A stretch of DNA of 20,592 nt from an uncultured Parafilimonas sp. (GTDB lineage: Bacteria > Bacteroidota > Bacteroidia > Chitinophagales > Chitinophagaceae): positions 1 through 20,592 of the forward strand of contig CALAGJ010000152.1 in assembly GCA_937892395.1 (NCBI GenBank), written 5' to 3'. Below the pieces are notes generated by a model. It was given only the letters and a program-made list of their open reading frames with translations. It was not told the origin of the DNA and searched no databases. The position numbers and the translations under genes are program-made. How positions within the stretch are numbered: the first letter of the stretch is position 1; each line of letters starts with the position of its first letter. Shown here in pieces: positions 15,544 through 20,592 of the stretch.

Positions 15544-16650
15544 TCAAACCAATGAATCACTGATGCAGGCACTTATATTTTCAAGCCCTTGTTGTAGAGT
15601 GTCAGCATTCGTCCAGCCATAGCCAATACGCATATATCTGGGTGGCATGTCAAACCAATGACCGGAGCCCACCATAGTTTTGTATGCATGCAATAACTTG
15701 TGATAAAAAATATCCTCATCAAAACTTATAGATTCCTTGATCCAAGGAAAGCAAACCACGCCAGCCTGTGGTGGTATCCATGCTACTCTTTTTTCATAAC
15801 TGATCCAATCATGGATGAGTTTTAAGTTTTGCTGCGCAAAATGTGTAATCTTCTTAAGCCATTTTTCTTTTTCTAATAAAAATGAAAAGCAGGCTTCTTC
15901 ATCTAAAATGCTATTGGTAATAAAAATCATTTCCTTAGCTGCAAGAAATTTTTCATATAGGTTTACATTCTGCGTAAGCAGCCAACCCATTCTTATACCT
16001 GGCAATCCGTAAGCTTTAGACACTGAAGAAACGCTGATACAGTTGGCATGCATAGATGCTAGCATTGGAGTATGTGTAATGCATCCGGTATCTCGATAAG
16101 TTTCATCTGCAAGAAGATAAATATTTTTTGAAGCCGCCAGATCTATACATCCTTGAATTAAATCCTTAGGCCACACCATACCTGTTGGATTGTGTGGGGT
16201 TGTAATGCTGATGATTTTTGTATTGGGTTGTACTGCCTTGCAAATATCTTCAAGCGTTGGAAGCCAATTATGCTTTGGAGAAAGGTCGATAAAACTGATG
16301 GCAGATCCAATGGCCTCTGGTACTGCAATATTTGTGGCATAGTTTGGTCGAATTACTACAATATGGTCTGTGGGTTGTAGCAAAGTAGAATAAATAATAA
16401 ACAAAGCAGGAGCTGCACCAGGTGTTAATAAAATATGATCCATATTGTGGTGTTGCATTTGCGTTGCAATGAGCTGGCGCAAGGCCGGTTTACCTCTATG
16501 ATCAGTATATGCCAAAGGAAATGTATCAGGTAATTTTATTTGATTAAAATTGATATCTGCTACAGAGCTTTCACTTAGGTTGTACAGAATATTGTTGTAC
16601 CCAAACTCCTCCGGACTTTCTACCTCAATGGGCATTCTTTTATAGAACAT
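15544..16650 (-). CDS. Aminotransferase class I/II (PLP-dependent, fold type I)
   Basis: 368 residues from the ATG at 16648-16650; an in-frame TTG 18 nt upstream is unlikely. The PLP-binding pattern is complete: LLTPGAAPALFIIYSTL, the NPTG motif (TPHNPTGMVW, N154), ADETY (D182, Y185), the Schiff-base lysine K212 in SVSSVSKAYGLPGIRMGW, with R220, and a C-terminal arginine in RYMRIGYGW for the substrate carboxylate. It belongs near aspartate aminotransferase-like and capreomycidine-synthase-like enzymes; the substrate cannot be told. The gene ends 70 bp before the prenyl synthase gene on the same strand, so cotranscription is possible. It is divergent from fabH. Confidence 0.88.
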   Translation of the reverse strand: MFYKRMPIEVESPEEFGYNNILYNLSESSVADINFNQIKLPDTFPLAYTDHRGKPALRQLIATQMQHHNMDHILLTPGAAPALFIIYSTLLQPTDHIVVIRPNYATNIAVPEAIGSAISFIDLSPKHNWLPTLEDICKAVQPNTKIISITTPHNPTGMVWPKDLIQGCIDLAASKNIYLLADETYRDTGCITHTPMLASMHANCISVSSVSKAYGLPGIRMGWLLTQNVNLYEKFLAAKEMIFITNSILDEEACFSFLLEKEKWLKKITHFAQQNLKLIHDWISYEKRVAWIPPQAGVVCFPWIKESISFDEDIFYHKLLHAYKTMVGSGHWFDMPPRYMRIGYGWTNADTLQQGLENISACISDSLV

Positions 16651-16782
16651 TATTAATATTTGATTCAAAGAAATGAAATTGAAAGGTCATTTGGTAAGAA
16701 GGATTTTAAAAATGATATGGCGAGTAAAAATATTGCGTAGCAAGAAATGAAAATGACAATATTATTTGATATATTTAATTTG

Positions 16783-16801
16783 CTTTTCAATACTTGAAAA
16801 G
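16783..16801. promoter_or_regulatory. Palindromic operator candidate between aminotransferase and fabH
   Basis: CTTTTCAA-TAC-TTGAAAAG is a perfect 8-bp inverted repeat with a 3-bp centre. It lies 133 bp before the aminotransferase ATG and 46 bp upstream of the fabH promoter element, in the divergent intergenic region. No T-run follows, so an operator for a dimeric regulator is more likely than a terminator. Confidence 0.4.
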
Positions 16802-16846
16802 AAAAATCAAGCTACAGGGATAAATATTTTTTTATGTGCAAAGGCG

Positions 16847-16856
16847 TTAATTTGCA
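16847..16856 (+). promoter_or_regulatory. Promoter-like element of fabH
   Basis: TTAATTTGCA ends 17 bp before the fabH ATG. It resembles the Bacteroidota -7 element, and the same ten bases occur at almost the same distance before exbB (19777-19786). The -33 part is not clear. Confidence 0.4.
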
Positions 16857-16873
16857 ACACAAAATTGTAAGCG

Positions 16874-17920
16874 ATGCTAAGAGCAAAAATTAGTGGTATT
16901 GGTATGTATGTGCCTGAAAACATTTATACAAATAATGACCTCACAAAATATATGGATACCAGCGATGAATGGATACAAGAACGCACTGGTATCAAGGAGA
17001 GAAGGTATGCTAATCGTTTTGGGGAAACTACAGCTACTATGGGTGTGAAAGCTGCAAAAAAAGCTATTGAAAATGCAGGTATCACAAAGGACGATATAGA
17101 CTTTATCATTTTTGCTACTTTATGTCCTGATTATTATTTTCCTGGATGTGGGGTATTGGTGCAGCGTGCATTGGGTATCAAAGAAGTGGGTGCATTGGAT
17201 GTGAGAAATCAGTGTAGTGGATTTTTATATGCACTTAGTGTAGGAGATCAGTTTGTAAAAACTGGCATGTATAAAAACGTGTTGGTAATTGGAAGTGAAA
17301 AACATTCTTTTGGTCTTGACTTTAGTACAAGAGGAAGAAATGTAACCGTCATTTTTGGAGATGGGGCAGGGGCTGTTGTATTGCAACCTGCTACTGAAGA
17401 AGGTCAAGGAATTTTATCTACACATTTACACAGCGATGGCAATGATGCAGAAGTACTGGCTATGATCAATCCCGGTACACATGCCAATCATTGGAAAGAA
17501 GGACTTGCCATTTATGATGATGCTGAAATAGGAGAGTTGCTCATGTCTCATGAAATGATTGATGCAGCCCAATTGTATCCTGTAATGGATGGACCACATG
17601 TCTTTAAAAAAGCAATCGTAAAATTTCCAGAAGTAATTATGGAGGCGCTTGGAGCAAATGGATATACACCCGCTGATTTGAATATGTTGATACCACATCA
17701 GGCCAATCTTAGAATTAGCCAGTATGTGCAGCAGAAATTACAGTTGGATGATGACCACGTATATAATAATATCCAGAAATATGGAAATACAACAGCTGCA
17801 TCCATCCCTATAGCATTGTGCGAAGCACTACAATCTGGAAAAATAAATAAAGGAGATTTGGTTTGCCTAGCTGCATTTGGCAGTGGATTTACATGGGCCA
17901 GTGCATTAATAAAATGGTGA
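16874..17920 (+). CDS. fabH: 3-oxoacyl-ACP synthase III (KAS III)
   Basis: 348 residues. KAS III starts fatty acid synthesis by condensing an acyl-CoA with malonyl-ACP. The catalytic triad is complete: C114 in DVRNQCSGFLYAL, H275 in LIPHQANLRI and N305 in YGNTTAASIP. Other landmarks are YVPENIYTNNDL, SDEWIQERTGIKERR, FGDGAGAVVLQ and the terminal AAFGSGFTWASALIKW. The distance from Cys to His is 161 residues, against 132 in E. coli FabH, because of an insertion around 195-235 (GTHANHWKEGLAIYDD...). Such longer forms are frequent among Bacteroidota paralogues. The usual plsX/fapR neighbours are missing, so this may be a secondary copy. A secreted orphan follows 31 bp downstream. Confidence 0.92.
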   Translation: MLRAKISGIGMYVPENIYTNNDLTKYMDTSDEWIQERTGIKERRYANRFGETTATMGVKAAKKAIENAGITKDDIDFIIFATLCPDYYFPGCGVLVQRALGIKEVGALDVRNQCSGFLYALSVGDQFVKTGMYKNVLVIGSEKHSFGLDFSTRGRNVTVIFGDGAGAVVLQPATEEGQGILSTHLHSDGNDAEVLAMINPGTHANHWKEGLAIYDDAEIGELLMSHEMIDAAQLYPVMDGPHVFKKAIVKFPEVIMEALGANGYTPADLNMLIPHQANLRISQYVQQKLQLDDDHVYNNIQKYGNTTAASIPIALCEALQSGKINKGDLVCLAAFGSGFTWASALIKW

Positions 17921-17951
17921 TTATTAAAAATTAAATTCAACAAAAAAATTC

Positions 17952-18413
17952 ATGATGAAGAAAAGGTTTATAGCAATTGTACTCACTGTATTGTGTAGTG
18001 TGCATTTTAATTTTTTGCTTGCGCAAGATGAGGAAGGACCAATATTTCATATCGTTTGTGATGGCGCAATACAGGATATTAATTTATACAACCAAGAGAA
18101 AGCAAAACCTGAATTTATACTTTCAAAAACAAAACTGTATGATGCAAAAAGTATGTTTGAAATTAGTAATCTCAGTCCATCAGACATATCAGCTCAGAAC
18201 AGAAGTTTTGGTATTTACAAAGCTGATAGCTGGGTAATGGACATTCCAGCCTCAAAAAAGAATAAAGTATTTTGTTTAAAAACTGCCACATTATTAGCTG
18301 GCCTGCAAGCAGGAAAATATGAAGTGTACACACTCGCCATTCCATCCGATCCTGAGATTGCAAAGCTTGTAAAACCCGGTCGTGTGAAGGTTTGTACTAT
18401 TATCGTGGAATAA
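17952..18413 (+). CDS. Secreted protein of unknown function
   Basis: 153 residues from the first of two adjacent ATGs (17952 and 17955). A clear signal peptide (MMKKRFIAIVLTVLCSVHFNFLLA) with cleavage after A24 leaves a mature protein of about 129 residues. The mature part is mixed and probably beta-rich, with three cysteines (in HIVCDGA, KVFCLKT and VKVCTIIV) and a KTATLLAGLQAGKYEVYTLAI segment. I recognise no family. It lies 31 bp after fabH on the same strand and is likely cotranscribed with it. It ends inside the symmetric hairpin shared with the convergent oxidoreductase. Confidence 0.75.
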   Translation: MMKKRFIAIVLTVLCSVHFNFLLAQDEEGPIFHIVCDGAIQDINLYNQEKAKPEFILSKTKLYDAKSMFEISNLSPSDISAQNRSFGIYKADSWVMDIPASKKNKVFCLKTATLLAGLQAGKYEVYTLAIPSDPEIAKLVKPGRVKVCTIIVE

Positions 18414-18447
18414 ATATTAATCACTTTTTAAATTGATTAATATTTAT
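18410..18447. terminator. Symmetric bidirectional hairpin between convergent genes
   Basis: ATAAATATTAATCA (18410-18423) and TGATTAATATTTAT (18434-18447) form a perfect 14-bp inverted repeat with a 10-nt loop. The left arm contains the TAA stop of the plus-strand gene (18411-18413) and the right arm the stop of the minus-strand gene (18444-18446), in mirror positions. The stem is entirely AT-rich apart from one C-G pair and has no strong U-tract, so its strength as a terminator is uncertain. Confidence 0.6.
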
Positions 18448-19613
18448 ACAATATGTGGCCACCACTTTTCATTGCTTTGACTACTGGCCACCACATTGTC
18501 AATGAAAGCCATACCTCTAATGCCATCTTCCACACCGGGAAAATCAAGCATTTGAGCAGTAGGTTCCTCACCAGAAAGCTTTGCAGATAATGTTTGTGCA
18601 AAATTTTTATAAATATTAGCAAACGCTTCTAAATACCCTTCGGGATGTCCGCCCGGTGTGCGGCAATTTTTGGTAGCAAAATCAGAGAGTGTCTGCGTAT
18701 AGTTGCTGCCGGCTCTTAAAATCTGAGTAGGTGAATCCAACCATTTTAGTAATACCGTATTTGGCTCCATCTGATTCCACTCTAAGCCACCTTTTTCTCC
18801 ATATATCCGTAAGCGCAATGCATTTTCTTCTCCTGCTGCCACTTGACTTGCCATAAGCACACCAGCAGCACCATTTTCAAAACGGAGTAATACATTGCCA
18901 TCATCATCCAACATTCTTCCTTCCACCATTATATTTAAGTCAGCACAGAGTGCAGTAATTTTTAATCCACTAGCATATTCTGCTAAGTGAGCTGCATGTG
19001 TACCAATATCTCCCATGCTACCTGCTTTTCCACTTCTTTTGGGGTCGGTACGCCATGCTGCTTGCGCATTTCCTTCCCGCTCCGAAAGTTTACTCAGCCA
19101 ACCTTGTGGATATTCCACCCATACCTTTCTGATTTTTCCGATTGTACCGTCTTTAATCATTGCTCGGATTTGCTTCACCATAGGATATCCGCTATAAGTA
19201 TGTGTGAGGCAAAGTTGTAAACCTGTAGCAGCTACTTTTTCTTGTAATTGTCTTGCTTCATCAAGTGTAAAGGTGATGGGCTTTTCTATGACCACATTAA
19301 AACCATGATCCAATGCCATCATAGCAGGAGCGAAGTGTGCAAAATTTGGCGTTACTATACTTACAAAATCAATTCTTTTATCCTGCGGTAGCAGACTTTC
19401 TTTTGTTATCATTTCCTCATATGAGGTATAAATTCTATCCTCCGGCAAAAACAAAGATTTTCCGGATGCAATAGCTACTTCCGGATTTATACTTAAAGCA
19501 CCACAACATATTTCTACCAGACCATCCATATTAAATGCCAAGCGATGTATGGCACCAATAAAAGCATCTTGACCGCCACCAATCATGCCCATCCGAAGTT
19601 TTCTATTCAGCAT
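18444..19613 (-). CDS. Gfo/Idh/MocA family oxidoreductase
   Basis: 389 residues from the ATG at 19611-19613; an in-frame TTG 15 nt upstream is less likely. The Rossmann N-terminus is LRMGMIGGGQDAFIGAIHR (G12-G14), and the signature EKPITFTLDEA (110-120) carries the cofactor-linked K111. TPNFAHFAPAMMALDHG precedes it. The catalytic region GSMGDIGTHAAHLAEY has D202 and H206, as in inositol and glucose-fructose dehydrogenase relatives. It is probably an NAD(P)-dependent sugar or cyclitol dehydrogenase in carbohydrate catabolism; the substrate is unknown. There is no Tat signal, in contrast to many Bacteroidota homologues. It is a single-gene unit converging on the fabH-linked orphan. Confidence 0.9.
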   Translation of the reverse strand: MLNRKLRMGMIGGGQDAFIGAIHRLAFNMDGLVEICCGALSINPEVAIASGKSLFLPEDRIYTSYEEMITKESLLPQDKRIDFVSIVTPNFAHFAPAMMALDHGFNVVIEKPITFTLDEARQLQEKVAATGLQLCLTHTYSGYPMVKQIRAMIKDGTIGKIRKVWVEYPQGWLSKLSEREGNAQAAWRTDPKRSGKAGSMGDIGTHAAHLAEYASGLKITALCADLNIMVEGRMLDDDGNVLLRFENGAAGVLMASQVAAGEENALRLRIYGEKGGLEWNQMEPNTVLLKWLDSPTQILRAGSNYTQTLSDFATKNCRTPGGHPEGYLEAFANIYKNFAQTLSAKLSGEEPTAQMLDFPGVEDGIRGMAFIDNVVASSQSNEKWWPHIV

Positions 19614-19776
19614 TTCTATTTTTTTCAATGGTCAAAAATATAGGAATCTCTCATTCAAATTTATTTACACCAAAGCAGGCTGACCTTTTTTTCCTGTTGA
19701 TTAGATGTTAAACTATTTATAAAAAACTGCTTATACATAATTTATACACAGCATCTCCGTTTGTTTGCCGATAGAT

Positions 19777-19786
19777 TTAATTTGCA
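19777..19786 (+). promoter_or_regulatory. Promoter-like element of exbB
   Basis: TTAATTTGCA lies 21 bp before the exbB ATG, identical to the element before fabH. TTTG copies upstream (19760-19767) are at less than the usual 19-bp spacing. Confidence 0.4.
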
Positions 19787-19807
19787 CACACTAAAAACAT
19801 TATTGTA

Positions 19808-20488
19808 ATGGGTTTTTTATTACAGATAGACAGCACACAGATTCTAAATGGCGCAGCAAATGCTACAAAATCTATCAATTTATGGAGTTTGCTCAATCAA
19901 GGTGGTTGGATTATGTATCCGCTTTATGCATTGCTGGCAGGCGCAATATTTGTTTTTTTTGAAAGATTAATTGCTATAAGAAAAGCCAGCAAGGTGGATG
20001 AAAACTTCATGCGCATTGTAAGAGATAATATCATTACAGGAAATCTTACTGCGGCCCGCAGTCTCTCTAAGAATACGGACAATCCTGTGGCACGTATCAT
20101 AGATAAAGGTCTTCAGAGAATTGGTAAACCAATAGATGCCATTGAAAAAAGCATGGAAAATGTAGGGCGTTTAGAAATGTATAAAATGGAACGCAACCTT
20201 AATGTGTTGAGCTTGATATCCGGAATTGCCCCTATGTTTGGGTTTCTTGGAACGATTGTAGGAATGATTCAATTGTTTTACAATATCAATAACACCGGAA
20301 ACTTTGAGCTGAGTGTAATAGCAGGAGGTATATATGTAAAAATGATAACGAGTGCTACGGGTTTAATCATTGGTGTAATAGCTTATGTGGCTTATAATTT
20401 TCTAAGTACACAAGTAGATAAAACCGCCAATAAAATGGAAGCAGCAAGCAATGAATTTATTGATATTCTTCAAGAGCCAACACGATAA
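19808..20488 (+). CDS. exbB: MotA/TolQ/ExbB proton channel family protein
   Basis: 226 residues. Three membrane helices are apparent: about 33-55 (GGWIMYPLYALLAGAIFVFF), about 133-158 (LSLISGIAPMFGFLGTIVGM...) and about 176-199 (VKMITSATGLIIGVIAYVAY...). The GFLGTIVGMI motif, the cytoplasmic loop between helices 1 and 2, and the conserved TSATGL of helix 3 identify the ExbB/TolQ channel. With ExbD it uses the proton gradient to energise TonB-dependent outer-membrane transport, or TolA-type envelope work. ExbB and TolQ are not separable by eye. An exbD gene starts 24 bp downstream. Confidence 0.93.
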   Translation: MGFLLQIDSTQILNGAANATKSINLWSLLNQGGWIMYPLYALLAGAIFVFFERLIAIRKASKVDENFMRIVRDNIITGNLTAARSLSKNTDNPVARIIDKGLQRIGKPIDAIEKSMENVGRLEMYKMERNLNVLSLISGIAPMFGFLGTIVGMIQLFYNINNTGNFELSVIAGGIYVKMITSATGLIIGVIAYVAYNFLSTQVDKTANKMEAASNEFIDILQEPTR

Positions 20489-20512
20489 TCAGCACCTGAA
20501 ATAAATATCTGT

Positions 20513-20592
20513 ATGGACATTCGCCGCAAATTAAAACGTCATCCTGAAGTGCATACTGGTGCGCTCAATGATATCTTATTTATACTGCTATT
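20513..20592 (+). CDS. exbD: ExbD/TolR family protein, 5' part
   Basis: The frame from the ATG at 20513 reads MDIRRKLKRHPEVHTGALND, then ILFILL, and is cut by the window end. A short basic cytoplasmic N-terminus followed by the start of a membrane helix with the conserved aspartate (D20) is the hallmark of ExbD/TolR, in which that residue carries protons. It directly follows exbB, which supports the call. Confidence 0.85.
   Translation, partial: MDIRRKLKRHPEVHTGALNDILFILL

Overview
The window looks like a chromosomal segment from a Bacteroidota bacterium, most likely a Chitinophagaceae-type member. Supporting signs are the AT-rich composition, a type IX secretion (T9SS) C-terminal sorting domain, lipoprotein signals ending in Cys-Lys-Lys, the absence of Shine-Dalgarno sequences, promoter-like TAnnTTTG elements, and housekeeping proteins of Bacteroidota flavour. 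Assignment to a family is inference; no rRNA is present. I see no CRISPR array, insertion sequence, integrase or phage gene.

Left end (1-1200): a gene graveyard. A fragment of a heavy-metal P-type ATPase runs straight into an unrelated propeller-like tail. It is followed by about 440 bp of very AT-rich sequence with no clear gene, a 5'-truncated LuxE-family acyl-protein synthetase remnant, and an intact tRNA-Leu(CAG).

1439-8264: a pirin-family gene (+) faces a three-gene minus-strand operon. The operon reads, in order of transcription: a secreted multidomain protein with a T9SS sorting domain, a DUF1800 protein with an N-terminal Calx-beta-like domain, and a twin-arginine DUF1501 protein. 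It has a promoter candidate at its head and a rho-independent terminator at its foot. This is the most interesting functional unit in the window and its biochemical role is not known to me.

8265-12659: a thyA-folA-methyltransferase cluster (-) supplies dTMP and recycles folate. A LamG-like lipoprotein (+) follows with a strong terminator, then a TylF-type methyltransferase (+) that converges, 4 bp apart, on an Rrf2-family regulator with four cysteines suited to an Fe-S cluster.

12939-16650 (-): aminotransferase, polyprenyl diphosphate synthase, DinB-like protein and alpha/beta-hydrolase lipoprotein. The last three are almost contiguous.

16874-20592: fabH-like ketoacyl synthase III and an orphan secreted protein (+) converge on a Gfo/Idh/MocA oxidoreductase (-) through a symmetric hairpin that holds both stop codons. 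The right edge starts an exbB-exbD energy-transduction operon, with exbD cut by the window end.

Overall most of the window is ordinary core genome. The parts worth a second look are the T9SS/DUF1800/DUF1501 operon, the decayed left end, and several short regulatory-looking sequences.
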